Assembly: GCA_958298945.1 (NCBI GenBank)
Contig: OY282605.1
Location: forward strand, 24,282,811-24,346,810
Length of the DNA: 64,000 nt
Source of the DNA: Atherix ibis
Taxonomy: Eukaryota > Arthropoda > Insecta > Diptera > Athericidae
Direction: 5' to 3'
The notes beneath the pieces were generated by a model. It ran no database searches, was not told the DNA's origin, and worked only from the letters and a program-made list of their open reading frames with translations. A program made the translations under genes and the position numbers. How positions within the stretch are numbered: the first letter of the stretch is position 1; each line of letters opens with the position of its first letter. Of the stretch, positions 42,525-54,397 are shown in pieces.

Positions 42525-43170
42525 TTAGAATTTATGATTAAATCCTAGATTTGCTCCGAAATTCGTATTGCCACGACTAAATCCATCCAAATTATGGGAC
42601 ACTGAAGCTCCTACACCAAAATTGGACAAACCATTGTCCGATGTCCATAAATTTTTGTTTACACCTACATCCAGTGATGAACCATAATTCGGTATGCTAC
42701 TGACACCAACTGATGCACCATGTCCAGATATGTTATTATAATCCAATTTGCCACCATACTTATCAAAGGAAAATCCATTATCGAAGTTTGTTTTTGTATG
42801 AAATGCACCAGCATCGATTTTGTTAACGTTGTCATTAAAAAGATTTACATTCGCTGATTCGGTTAACGAAGATCCAACCCCGGGAATTACTCTCTTTGAT
42901 AAACCTAATCCATGACCGTTTCTATGAAAAGAAATTTCACAATTATTTTATTAGTTTATTTTTGTTTTCGAAATTTTCAAAAATATATCACATATTATAA
43001 TTGATTCCAGCATCATAAGTAACCGGATCAGGTTTTCCACAATTTAAGGAACTTGTACACACAGATCCACTGGCAGATACTCCACCAGAAATATTGTGAT
43101 CAGGCGTTCCAATCGAATGACGGACTCCAACGGAAGCACGTTGACCGGAAAGTGATCCAAACAATGACAT
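42525..43170 (-). CDS. Att: Attacin-family protein without signal peptide, copy 2
   Basis: Exons 43170-42992 and 42921-42525 (GT-AG, 70-bp intron) give 191 aa. It is nearly identical to copy 1; the visible changes are a few residues (MSLFGSLSGQ start, VRHSIG, and Ser for Asn near the C-terminus). It lacks the same signal-peptide segment, so the loss predates the inverted duplication. It converges with copy 1, with the 67-aa and 48-aa peptide genes between them. Function is as for other attacins if secreted by another route or used inside cells; this is not settled by sequence. Confidence 0.9.
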
Positions 43171-43262
43171 TTTTCGATAAAATTAAACTCGTCGTCTGCG
43201 CTTTTGCTAAAATAAAGTTGATCGTAACTATCCAAGATAAAACTTCACCACGTCCAACTAGG

Positions 43263-43478
43263 TCTAAACTTTTTATAAGACTAGCTTTCTAATACGATCG
43301 GTCATCTCATTTATATGCTCGTTTATCTAGGATAATTGCGATCAATTTACGAAATGGTTATTCCCAGAAAATCACTTTCGATAAAAATTTATAAAAAAAA
43401 AACTGAACACTTGCGTCCAATTTTCGTAGTGCCAAAATAGACATTTGGTCTCTATGCTTGAAAGCTGTGTGATTCCCC
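43263..43478 (-). promoter_or_regulatory. Attacin 2 promoter: kappaB-like sites and TATA
   Basis: On the minus strand GGGGAATCAC lies at 43478-43469, GGGAATAACC at 43365-43356 and TTATAAAAAG at 43278-43269, the same order as attacin 1. Confidence 0.6.
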
Positions 43479-45339
43479 TTTACGATCACCTAATTTGTAA
43501 GGTCATTATTGTTGATGCTTTTTTTATTTGCTTATTCATTAATAGTTTCTTCGTGTAAACTCTACACGAAGTCTACTACAAAGACCCATGCTGACTCATG
43601 GTATCTGGTTAGAATCGTATCTATTCTGAGCTTAGAATCGGTGGTTTTAAGAGTATTAGAATTTTTTAAGTAAAAAATAATGCAAAAAACATTTGGCGAA
43701 AAATATATTTTTTTTTCGAAAGTTTTTGTCGTTTTCAGTACCGAAACATGGCTTCTGTCCAGTGATCTAATATAGAAACAAATATTTTTCAATTAATATT
43801 TGTCAGTCAACATTTTCTAGCCATCATTTTTCGGTCAACATTTTTTAGGTAAGATTTTTCAGTCAACATTTTTTAGTCAACATTTCTAAGCCAACATTTT
43901 TCAGTCAACATTTTTCAGTAAACATTTTTCACTCAACATTTTTCAGTGAACATTTTTCAGTCTACATCATTTTTTAGTTAAAATTTTTCGGTCAAAATTT
44001 TTATATTCTACAATTTTTACATAAAATAGTTACCAAAAACTTTTACTGAACATTTAATTTTAGTGTCATTAAATAATATTAATAATAAAATAAATTTACA
44101 AATATAAAAAATAGCAGCTTAAAAATGTATTTTTTTTAAATTAGAGTAAACTTTAAAAAACAAAACAAATTCTAAATTGTCTAGTTTTACATAAACAATA
44201 TTATAAGTATTTTCGAAAATGAAAAATCAATAATAATACGTGCAAATAGGAAATCAATAATTAGAAAAATTATATGCTATTTAAGAGATATTTACTCATA
44301 ATTTTTATAGCACGTACGGGTTGAATGGGGTTTTGGCAAATATTCGTTCTATTAATAATCAGTTCGGCTTAGAAAATATTCACATTTTCACTTGTAAAAA
44401 TAACTTTGGCAAAACAATATTATAAATTTTAAAATAATAGTAAAATAAGTATAATTAATTAATTTTTTGGAGCAAAAACAAATAGCAATTTTGTCAATGA
44501 TCTATTTTGCTAGAACGTGTCCTTATATAAGGATAAAGGTCACAGTATAGTGGTGTGATGAAGGGATGGTTAAAGGCATTAAAATTGAATTAGGCTCTAT
44601 TTACAAAATACAAAAAAAAATTATTGAATATATCCATATATTTTAATTTATTTAAAATTATTCAGGACTTATGTTTTTCTTAACCAAGTATTTTTGATGG
44701 TTAATAGAAAATTTAAAAAAAAAAAATTTAATTTAAAATTTTGTTTAATTTAAAAAAAAAACTAATAAATTATTGTATAATTCATGTGGAGCATTTTTTT
44801 CGGAATAGTACTTTCGATATACGAGTACTTAGTAGTTAAAAGAATTAAAATCTGTCAAAGTTTGTCAATGGCTTTCACTAAACAATAATGGCAATTTAAT
44901 TACCGATGTGATTACAATTGGACAAAATTTTCAATTTCTTGAAATTGACTTCAAAAATATGTTGTCCATTTATAAAATGTAAAAATTATTTTCATGCCAA
45001 AATTGTGTTTTGTTGTTTCGTTTGTTAACTAGCAAAAATTGTCGCTTTTGTAGTGCAACAAATCTAGAACAAGTATTGGAGACAAGATAGTATCCACAAA
45101 AATGTAGTGCTTTGTAAAGACCGCGCGCCATTGATTTATTGACGATACGATTTGGCAACAACGTGACTTTACGCAATGGAACTGTCAGTTGGCCTGTAAG
45201 ATCTTCTTCTTATTATTTCTTGTGAGGATATGTAGAAGGTATTAAAGATAAGTAATGGCATTACTGCAGACTGACCATCTACATAGCTTGTACGTTAATA
45301 CCTTTTTTATATACAATATATCAAAGCTAAACTAAACGG

Positions 45340-45660
45340 TTATTAACTTATTTCGATGGATTTATATTCAAAATATTTTTATAGTAAAGATTTTTGAAAT
45401 TATGAATAATAGCTCAGAATTTTTCCAAAACTTTTTGACAAATGTCTGTCTGTATATTCCCTAGAGACTTCTAAATAGCTCAACGGATCATCATGAAAAT
45501 TTCTATACAATAGTTCTTGGGTAATGGGAGGGTTTCTGCGGTGATCATTTTGGTATAACTGGTCGCCAAAATGGTACTGTAGCGTAACTATTTATAAAAA
45601 TATATATTTTTTTAAAATATATTTCTTTACGTTTTTTCCTCAGCTTTTAGTAAGTATTCA
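45340..45660 (+). repeat. Dispersed ~270-bp repeat, second copy
   Basis: Diverged relative of 41530-41800 with the same TATATTCCCTAGAGACTTCT and CTCAACGGATCATCATGAAAA words. It lies outside the duplicated immune block. Confidence 0.7.
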
Positions 45661-45735
45661 CAATTTTTAGTATAAATGTTTTTACAGGTATAATTCAGGT
45701 ATAAATGATTCCCCTCAATTTACCCTTCAATTTCT

Positions 45736-45810
45736 AGCGACCTTGCCTTTGCAATTACAATCAACAAAGCCCAAGAGCAATCGTTAAGTGTTGCTGGATT
45801 GAATTTGGAT
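45736..45810 (+). mobile_element. Helitron helicase fragment
   Basis: Twenty-five codons read LAFAITINKAQEQSLSVAGL, close to the Pif1-like helicase motif (TINKxQGQSL) of Helitron Rep/Hel proteins. Frames break on both sides. Confidence 0.7.
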
Positions 45811-46067
45811 ATTTTTTTATTTATTGAGGCGCACAGTGCCGAGTTTTAGCTGGTCTTTCATAAAATAAAAAGGTTTTTTTTATTGATCCTACAAATAGTA
45901 CTCATAAATTAATATTTTATGATTATTGGATTGAATGAAGAATCATATTAAGAAAGTGGTTTTTATTAGATAAAAAATCTTATACTTCTGGAGAACATGT
46001 AGAATTTCTCAGTTGTCTTTTCGAATATTTTCCACAAAGAAAAAAATTAAATTCTAACACGTGCAAG

Positions 46068-46522
46068 TACAGGGTGGGCCAACTTGAGCTGACTGAATTA
46101 ATTGTAGCTGTTGTGCTGCATTCCTCGGCAATAATATTTGAGCCAATTAAATTTTGTATAGAAACATCCACAAATCAATTTTCAAAATACGTCGTATCGA
46201 TGATCTGAACATGCTGAATTGAGTAGCACGTCGACGAGTAGACACAGATGGAGACACTTTCGTGTATAGCCTCCACAGCTTGTTCATTGCAAACAGATCG
46301 AATCAAATTTGTTCGTTGCTCATCAAATACTGCACCACGATCCTCAAATCGGGTTATTATACTAGATTGTCTGGAAGAAAAATAAAATTCAATAATTTTC
46401 AAAATGTTCTTCCACTGAAATTCTTTATAATCTGTACAAAAAAGAAAAAAATTTCAAAAATTTCAAAAATAAAAAAGTTAAATGCATTTTAAATCAGTTA
46501 GTCCAAAGTGGCCCACCTTGTA
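46068..46522 (-). mobile_element. Internally deleted DD41D (rosa-type) mariner
   Basis: The ends are imperfect inverted repeats TACAGGGTGGGCCA and TACAAGGTGGGCCA, flanked by TA. A minus-strand frame holds FEDRGAVFDEQRTNLIRSVC, similar to the segment after the HTH of DD41D transposases. The catalytic region is gone. Total length is 455 bp. Confidence 0.8.
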
Positions 46523-46639
46523 TGATATATTAAAAAATAAATTCGCGACCTATTTACAATATTACAATAGAATTATTTTTTAATTATTATTGTAAACAAT
46601 ATCAATTATAAACAATTGTATTTACATATGCCATAAATT

Positions 46640-47395
46640 CAAGTAATCTGTCCCATTGGTCTAATAAAGATGCCGGCGATACCCCAATTTATAGTGCATT
46701 AATGCGACCTAAAGTAGCATTGGAAGTTATGAAGGTATCAGTCAATAAACAATATAAGGAATGGAATCTTCAAGTAAACATTCTAAAGTCAGAGTGCTTG
46801 TGCCTTACGCCGAACAAAATCGTAGACTGCGGGTTTGGAGATAAGGTTGACTCGTTAATGGGGTGCGTGGAGAATTTTAAGATGAGGCTTAAATCTCAAC
46901 AAGAACCTCAAATTCAACTCATTTATCAGGGATAAAATTAAAAAAGTCAAGGTCATATTTTGCAGTCTTCTGAGAATGTAGCGCTCAGAAATTCTACGCA
47001 AGGACGTCAAACTTGTTATTTATAAGCACTTTATAAGAGCGTATGTATGATACGGCTTCCCATCTGGTCATCTACTTCCCCAACAGTATTAACAGAACTG
47101 CACAGGTTGGAAAGGAAGATCTTACGAAAAGCCACAGGACTCGGTAGATCTAGACATACGAAAAAGTTTATTTCTAACGGCAGGTTATACTGCGAGGCAG
47201 GCGTTTCCCCATTTGTAGTATGGCAAATGGGAATAATGCACAAATGGGTGACATCATTAGCCCATCATCAAAACAGGCAAGTAAGGCAGCTGACGCATGA
47301 CAACTTACTGGATATCTTGAGAAACTCCAAGTACCTGTCATCGTTACTTCTATTGGAGGACACAGAAGAAGGGCTGAAGTAACGTCTCCAGATCT
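46640..47395 (+). mobile_element. Jockey-like RT C-terminal fragment
   Basis: The frame 46702-46935 contains WNLQVNILKSECLCLTPNK (RT D block), and 47047-47382 contains IWSSTSPTVLTELHRLERK with ILRKATGLGRSRHTKKFISN, typical of Jockey-clade elements after the RT domain. A frameshift separates the two. No 3' tail is recognised. Confidence 0.7.
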
Positions 47396-47458
47396 ATAGG
47401 GTTTTCCACTAAGAGTAATATGATTTCTAAGTGACGTTACAGCCATTTATAATAAGTC

Positions 47459-48445
47459 ATGACCTGTATTTCTTTTTTCATTGTATTTAGTAATGTTTAC
47501 AATTTCATCATGGAGAGATATACGCAAGAACAACGTTTACAAATTATTCAATTTTATTATCAAAATAATCGTTCTCCAATTGCAACTTTTCGAGCGCTTT
47601 TGCCATTTTATGGGCGTAATAATCGTCCAACTGTGCTCGCTATTCGTCAAATTGTTAAAAATTTCGAGCGTACATTTTTTTGAGAAAGGATTTGGGCTTG
47701 CATCCGTATAAAATTGTTATCAGTCAAAGATCTGAAGCCATTGGACCACCGTAAACGTCGTGAATTTGCTGATTTTGTCTTGGAACAACTTGAAAACGAT
47801 AACGATTTTTTTTAAGAAATCATCTTCTCCGATGAGGCTCACTTTCATCTGAGTGGTGCGGTAAATAAACAAGGCTATCGATTCTAGGTCGAAGGAAATC
47901 CACAAATTATTCATGAACACCCATTACATTCACCTAAATTGACAGTTTGGTGTGGTTTTTGGTCTGGTGGAATCATCGGTCCGTACTTCTTTCGAAATAA
48001 AGCTGGTAACACCGTTACTGTCAATGGAGACCGGTATAGATTGATGATAACCAACATTTTATGGCCGAAATTGGAAGAAGTTGATCTTGACAACATCTGG
48101 TTCCAACAAGACGGGGCTACGTGCCACACAGCACGTGCAACAACCGAATTATTGCCAAAAAAGTTTGGAGATTCGATTATTTCAAGAAATTGTGATATTG
48201 AATGGTCTCCAAGAAGTTGTGATTTAACACCATTAGACTATTTCTTGTGGGGTTATTTGAAGTCATTGGTCTTTAGCAATAAACCAGAATCTTTTCAAGC
48301 TTTAGAAGTCAATATAGAACGTGCTATTCATGACATACGACTTGATTTAGTGGAAAAATGCTCGAAAATTTGTGTTAATCGAATTCGTTCCTGCAAAAGA
48401 AGTCGTGGAGGTTATTTGAATTACGTTTTATTCAGAATTTAATTG
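47459..48445 (+). mobile_element. DD41D (rosa-type) mariner transposase pseudogene
   Basis: The HTH part is in 47511-47680 (ERYTQEQRLQIIQFYY). A deletion then removes the linker. D1 lies at [13 protein letters not shown] near 47825, followed by a stop at 47886. The frame 47939-48442 is open: TVWCGFWSGGIIGPYFF, FQQDGATCHTA (D2) and SCDLTPLDYFLWGY, with 41 residues between the second and third Asp. The end is CKRSRGGYLNYVLF. It is inactive through the deletion and stop. Confidence 0.9.
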
Positions 48446-48589
48446 TATCGATTGTACTTCACATTAAATAAAAAAACATTTGAATTTCCATAATAATAAG
48501 TGTGTTTTTTTGTTGAAAGAAATCATATCCAAAATGATTCCAAAACCCTTTACTTGCGTTTGTCACATTACTCAATCTCTTCCACTCTA

Positions 48590-49960
48590 TCTATTGTGCA
48601 TATGGGCTTAGCCTTAGTCTCTAGAAGAACTGGATAGGCCTCTACACAAATATTGTGGCCGAATTATTTTGGCAATCCATTTGTAGAACGCATACACATG
48701 CAAAATACCAGATACGTCGTAAATCGTTGGGGACTAATTTTAAACTTCACTAGTGCGATTGAAGCGGTTTGTTTAAAATCATTTTGATATGTCATGTCAT
48801 TTTTGCATAAACAAATAGATTTTTTAATATTGCAGGTTTTGCTATTTGATGGATTTAATTTTGGAAATTTTCAATAAAAATATAATATTAAAATATTATT
48901 TATTTTTTTATTTTAATAACGATTGACCGATTTCCTACAAAAATGATTTTAATGCGTTATAATTTTGTAATTATTAATTCGCTAGCATTAAAACTTACCA
49001 TATGACTCTTCCATATACCAAACACGGAAGGATTAGCATTTCTCTACTTTAAAGTCTGGTCTGCGAAAGTGGAGCGAGTACAATATGTCGTGGTTCTGGG
49101 GAATTCTTGATGCTGTTGCTGCAATCCACTTTTCCCTTAACCGTTTATTATGTGGAAACCTATAATGTTAACATGTGAACACAAACTTCACGTACGCCGA
49201 CACTGAACTGTCAAAATCACATTGGTTTACATTTTTTCAACAATGAACTTTTCAATTTTTAACCACTTTTTTTGACTGAACAACTCATTAAATTTTATTA
49301 ATTTGTCTAATAAGAATAATGATGTGAACTTACAGAAAAAATGAAATTCCCGAGATCCTCATTTAGTTGAATTACCAGAAACCATTTATAAAACACCTCA
49401 TTTTTTTAAATCAAAACTTTCTATTAAATGTTATCAACAATATAATTATTTATATAAATACTTACTTTTTCGTTAATACTTCAAAAAAGATAAAAACCAC
49501 ACTTTCACTTGCACTTTCCAATAAGTGCCAAAATAACAACTTTACAAACAACAAAAGTATGCAAGCATTTCGATATGCTACCACTTTCATGGAAAATGGC
49601 GTGTTTAAAAACTCTCCGTAAGTCTAAAAATGTTAAGACACATGATATTTGATTGATATTTACGAAATAAATAATAAAATTCCATTTCATATGAAAAGAT
49701 TGTACAAAAAATAAGCATTGCCTGTCGTTCTTTTTAAATTGTATTATTCTTTGGAATAAGTGAGTTAAAATTGATATTAATTTTGATTTTGGAAATCAGA
49801 TGTCAGTGGGTGTCATGTCTACATAAAAAAAATCTATACAAAAGTATGCAATGATTTCTAATGGCTTTATGTTGTTTTAAAAAAGGTAATAAATCGGGAA
49901 TTCGGAAGCATTAATTATACAACCCAATGTATTGTTTCCAATTTCCTCTCACTAAACATT
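48590..49960 (+). repeat. Dispersed ~1.4-kb repeat, copy 2
   Basis: Starts near the word AGAAGAACTGGATAGGCCTC and shares TTACACACAC-poor AT-rich middle sequence, GCACTTTCCAATAAGTG, GTATGCAAGCATTTCGATAT and GCTACCACTTTCATGG with copies at 23130-25800 and 62440-63960. No transposase or terminal repeats are recognised. Confidence 0.8.
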
Positions 49961-50139
49961 CCAGCGGAAAATTGTGTTGGGTTCATGAACTTTTAACTTA
50001 CTCTCTGAGCTTATATAAAATCTGAGCATAAAATAGAAAATTTCAATGAGCTTGAGTTTCAAAAAAACAAAATTTGCTGCCGTAACTCGAAAATTTGCCT
50101 CGATTTTTATGTGCGCTGGAGTAAGACATTTGTATATTA

Positions 50140-50356
50140 GCTGTCTTCATTGGGAAAATTTTGCTACTCACAAGTACTTCGGAGTAGATGCCAACGAACC
50201 CGCTAAGCCATCTATTTTCATTTTGGGAACTTAAATCCCCCTACCGTAAATTGTATGCGTAACTACTCATGCGATCTACTCATTTGTATGAGCAAGAGTA
50301 GCTGCGAGTAGCTAGAAGTACTTGTGACTAGCAAAATTTTCCCAATGGAAGACAGC
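50140..50356. mobile_element. 217-bp MITE with TATTA target duplication
   Basis: Inverted ends of about 40 bp (GCTGTCTTCATTGGGAAAA and its complement, with single-base differences) are flanked by TATTA at 50135-50139 and 50357-50361. It is related to the MITE at 8152-8506 by the inner words TTTTGCTAC and TAAATTGTATGCGTAA. Confidence 0.85.
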
Positions 50357-50719
50357 TATTATCTGTGCTTTATAGTTGGTGTTTCCACAATCCAAGCCGG
50401 CTGGTCACATAACAAAATATTGCCCTACCATTAATGTAGGCAATACTTGAACTGCGACTGCAAAATTAAAACAAGATTTGATTCGGCGATAAAACGGTTG
50501 GAGTCTTGTGCAATTGTATGAAAATGTGACGGTTTTAAAAGTTTGACACGGCGACTGCCTGTAGTTTTCAGTTGCAGTTGGAATTTGTAAGAATTTTTCA
50601 TTTTCGTTGTAGTACTCCCATCCATTTCAGTGCTTTTTTATGTGGCAGCACTGTTCAATTTGAAATCAACGGCAAGTTATGAGATAAAAGACATTTAAAA
50701 ATTGAAGTAAAAGAAGTGT

Positions 50720-51215
50720 CGAGTTGCGTTGGGTATCCGATCATGTGGCAATCATGGGAAATGAACGTGCTGACCAGTTGGCAGGAGAAACTCGCCGGCT
50801 ATCTCCAATATTCCTAGCCTATTAACAGAGTGGCAACATCCTCAGACATATGTATAAACACCGACTGGACTAACAGTGAAAGCTTTTTAGCATCTCATTA
50901 GTCAACTAACAACAAACAAGTCTACTCAACATCCTTACCGATATTCTGGGCATCCATAACTATCTTTTTGGAAACTATATTCGTCTTATCTGCCACATAC
51001 TTTAAGCGAATGCCAGCAAACTAAAAATTTATTTCCGAGCACTTTTTAACCTGATCTAATATACTAACATGCTCCACTAAATTTAACTAACTCTCATGAT
51101 TCCAACGTACTAAAAACAGACCAGCTACGTTTAGGAAATTGAAAATGGTCATTTAAAAACAAAATGAAAACGGCCCCTGGCTCATGTCTAAGGGACCTTA
51201 TATACAAACAAACAA
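50720..51215 (+). mobile_element. RNase H and 3' end of I/LOA-like non-LTR element
   Basis: LRWVSDHVAIMGNERADQLA near 50735 is a retrotransposon RNase H motif matching the copy at 19495-20050. Stops follow, and the 3' end carries CATGTCTAAGGGACCTTA near 51183. Confidence 0.75.
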
Positions 51216-51349
51216 AAATTTGTCAATGCTTCTTATTAAACTTTCGTTGCCATTTGGCCTTATTAAGTGTTTATGATAATTTTCGGAAAGAGAATCGTGG
51301 ACAATTTTTTTTACAAGAGGATTGTTGTGGGATGAGAGTTTTTATAACG

Positions 51350-52199
51350 TACGAGTTCTGTTCAAAAAAATCGCGAATTTTGAATTTCCGCAGGTTACGT
51401 ACATTCGATTTTCGATTTTTTGTGGCGTTATGTTGGTACTCATGTCTCTCACTTATGCTGACAAGTTTGGCCATTATGAATGTTCAGTTAATTTTTGACA
51501 GCTGCTTTACTTACACGTGTTTTGGCTCGTCTTCGATTTTTGCCCATACCAACAAATGTTCAAAGAATCTCTTTCGGGAACAAGAAAAAGTCACAGGGGT
51601 CCAGATCTGGGAAATACGGTGGCTACGGCATTATTAGTGTGTTGTTTTCTGGCCAAAAATTTGCGCACAAGCAACGATGCGTGAGCAGGGGCGTTATCAT
51701 GGGGCAAAATCCAATTTTTGCTCTTTCACAAATCCGGTCATTTCTGGCGGATTGCTCTGCGCAACTTACGCATAACTTAGAGGTAATATTCCTTATTAAC
51801 CGTTCTACCCTGTGGCAAGAACTCATGATGCACCACGCCCCTGCAATCGAAGAAAACTGTAAGCAAAACCTTCACATTCGAGCGAACTTGGTGCGCTTTT
51901 TTCGGTCTTGGCTCGTGCGGCAGCTTCCATTGGGGTGATTGAGCTTTGGTTTCCACGTCATAACCATAAACCTATGATTCGTCACCAGTTATGGACCCTC
52001 TGGAGCAAATTTGGTTCGTCGCGGACAGAGTCCAACAGCTCCTTAGCAATGTTAATGCGATTCTGGTTTTGGTCCAAAATGGACAAATCCCGAAGACGAG
52101 CCAAAACACGTGCAAGCAAAGAAGCTGTCAAAAATTAACTGAACATTCAAAATGGCCGAACTTGTAAAATTCGCGATACTTTTTGCACAGACCTCGTAT
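51350..52199. mobile_element. Double-5'-end mariner derivative, transposase core on minus strand
   Basis: The left arm from TACGAGTTCTGTTC to about 51550 and the right arm from about 52075 to CAGACCTCGTA are inverted copies of the family's 5' UTR, with some deletion in the right arm. The core reads on the minus strand ([20 protein letters not shown] and the [11 protein letters not shown] region), without HTH. Inner junctions agree with those of 15183-16113. Confidence 0.87.
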
Positions 52200-52502
52200 A
52201 ACAGGCAATTAACGACTGAAAGGTTTATTAATATCTCAATGGATCACATTATTATGCACATTATAGGAAGCATTAACGGCTTTTTGGAGGATTTCTCACT
52301 AGAGAAATTCAATTGGAATGCTTAGTTCATCCTTAGAGTTCTATTCAGTATGTTCAAATGGATCTGATAACTGTATCCAAAAAGGTCTTATTAAAAAAAA
52401 AGTAATTCGATTATCTTAAATAATCTAGATTATATGTCGTCAAGCATAACGGTCTAATATTTTCCAGTTGAATGAATGTCTGAAGTAGAGTTTTATACCA
52501 TA

Positions 52503-52566
52503 AGTCCAAAATGGTCCTTTTGTTGTATTGTATATAAGCAATACAACAAAAGGACCATTTTGGACT
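52503..52566. repeat. Perfect 28-bp hairpin with 8-base loop
   Basis: Arm 52503-52530 is exactly complementary to 52539-52566 (arm core TCCAAAATGGTCCTTTTG), with loop TATATAAG. No surrounding element is recognised. Confidence 0.95.
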
Positions 52567-52639
52567 AAGTGATATACCCGATACATCCTCGGCCATATGT
52601 AAAAATACAGACACTCATTGGCTTTTTCGAATTTCATTA

Positions 52640-52995
52640 ACCAACTGCCTATAACATACCGAAATTCTGGGCACGAAATCTGCTCAGAATTCAGATAAGA
52701 CATACTGTTCTCACCCATAACTCTCTGTTTTGTAAATCACACTTGTCCTATCTGCCAATCCTGTGGTGTTCTACCAACTACTGCACACATTATAAGTGAA
52801 TGTCAGCAGCAAATTAATAATATCTTTCCGAGCAGGGTTCTCCAATTGTGGAGCTTCTAGATTCAACAATTTCATTTCCAAATCAAACACAAACATGCTC
52901 CGCCACAAAATTCGCCAAACAGCGTCACGTTTGTGTGCTATGGAAATGGCCACCTGCCTCATGGCTGTGGGACCTTACATATAAACACAAAAAAA
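52640..52995 (+). mobile_element. C-terminal/3'-end fragment of the I/LOA-like family
   Basis: It starts with an IPKFWARNLLRIQIRHTVLTH-like piece matching 19710-19780, continues through decayed sequence and ends GGCTGTGGGACCTTACATA plus an A-rich tail, homologous to the family's 3' end. Confidence 0.7.
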
Positions 52996-53422
52996 CAGAT
53001 TCCATGAAGCATAAAATATAAATTTTTCATTGATCAGATAACTTTTCCCTTTAGTCGTTGCAATTGTGTTTGATTAATTGAATGGGGCGAGATTCGTGAA
53101 CGGATTTAATTATCGTTACCAGCGCTCGTCGGAATTGTGAGTCATTGGCGTTTAATGGCACCAACAAAAACTTTTGAATAAAAAGATAATATTTCGCCGT
53201 CTAGTTTTTTGCATTTTGCTAATAAAAAAAATGCGTACACTCCTAAAAGCACACACGATATATGTTAAGCTGAGAGCAATGACAATGAGACTCTATCTAG
53301 CAGACATTGAGTAAAGTTTACACGAAGAAAATATTAATGAATGAACAAATAAGAAAAAATCTCATAAACAAGAATGACCTTGCAATTTTTGTGATCTAAT
53401 GTTTACATAATATGCTGATGGA

Positions 53423-53600
53423 GGGGAATCACGCAGCTTTTAAGCATAGACTATTTTTGGCATTACGAGTATTGTTGGCAAGTTTTAAGTTTTTTTTTTT
53501 ATAAACTTTTATCGAAAGTGATTTTCTAGGAATAACCATTTCATTAATTAATCGCAATTTTCTATCAAGATTAGATAAATTGTATAAGCGTATAAATATT
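53423..53600 (+). promoter_or_regulatory. Attacin 3 upstream motifs, partly degraded
   Basis: GGGGAATCAC is kept at 53423-53432. The second site reads AGGAATAACC (first G lost) near 53528. The position matching TATAAAAAG of copies 1 and 2 reads TTACAAAAG near 53610; a TATAAATA word remains upstream near 53591. Confidence 0.55.
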
Positions 53601-53694
53601 ATGTTAGTCTTACAAAAGCTTGGACCTAGTTGCACGTGGTGTAGTTTTGATTTGGGCAAATTCGCAGACGAACGGGTTAAAATTTATCGAACAA

Positions 53695-54397
53695 ATGGAG
53701 TTGTTCATACTATTTGGATTATTTTTGACAATAAGTGCTCAATTGCATGGATCAATTTCGGATACACCTTTAGGACAAAGTGTTTCCATTAGAATTGGTG
53801 ATTTCATTGGAACGCCTGATCACAATATCGCTGGTGGAGTATCTGCCAGTGGATCTGTGTGTACAAGTTCCTTTGGAAATTGTGGAAAACCTAATCCGAT
53901 TGCTTTTGATGCTGGAATTAATTATAATATGTGATATATTTTTAAAAATTTCGAAAAGAAAAATAAACTAATAAAATAATTGTAAAATTTCCTTATATAG
54001 AAACGGTCATGGATTAGGTTTATCAAAGAGGGTAATTCCAGGGGTCGGATCTTCGTTAACGGAATCAGCGAATGTAAATCTTTTTAATGACAACGTTAAC
54101 AAAATCGATGCTGGTGCATTTCATACAAAAACCAACTTCGATAATGGATTTTCCTTTGATAAGTATGGTGGCAAATTGGATTATAATCACATATCTGGAC
54201 ATGGTGCATCAGTTGGTGTCAGTAGCATACCGAATTATGGTTCATCACTGGATGTAGGTGTAAACAAAAATTTATGGACATCAGACAATGGTTTGTCCAG
54301 TTTTGGTGTAGGAGCTTCAGTGTCCCATAATTTGCATGGAGTTAATCGTGGCAATACGAATTTCGGAGCAAATCTAGGATTTAATCATAAATTCTAA
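53695..54397 (+). CDS. Att: Attacin-family secreted antibacterial protein with signal peptide, copy 3
   Basis: Exons 53695-53930 and 54001-54397 (GT-AG, 70 bp) give 210 aa. The chosen start gives a proper signal peptide (MELFILFGLFLTISAQLHG). A longer upstream frame from 53620 would put it internally, so 53695 is preferred. The rest follows copies 1 and 2: TPDHNIAGGVSASGSV, NLFNDNVNKIDAGAFHTKTN, and glycine repeats ending in LGFNHKF, with additional substitutions. No dibasic propeptide site of the RxRR type is seen. It is the ancestral-looking form of the three. Its downstream region and the peptide genes form an inverted copy of 40320-43790. Confidence 0.93.

Larger units (their letters stand above)
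38040..43990. repeat. Inverted duplication carrying attacins 1 and 2
   Basis: The arms are about 38040-39997 (plus) and 41850-43990 (minus). Each contains minisatellite, promoter, attacin gene and a shared 3' flank. The 1.85-kb spacer carries the 67-aa and 48-aa peptide genes. The right arm keeps about 190 bp of 3' flank (42310-42500) missing from the left arm. Confidence 0.9.
43790..46067. other. Inverted minisatellite remnant and AT-rich spacer
   Basis: 43790-44000 holds inverted TTTTTCAGTCAACA units. The remainder is AT-rich with no gene recognised, apart from the repeat at 45340-45660 and the Helitron fragment at 45736-45810. Confidence 0.55.

Noticed and set aside
46229..46260. Possible small gene in the 46-kb element
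   Set aside because: The frame belongs to an internally deleted DD41D mariner with inverted termini.
53620..53694. Upstream Met extension of attacin 3
   Set aside because: It would bury the signal peptide and is not conserved in the other copies.
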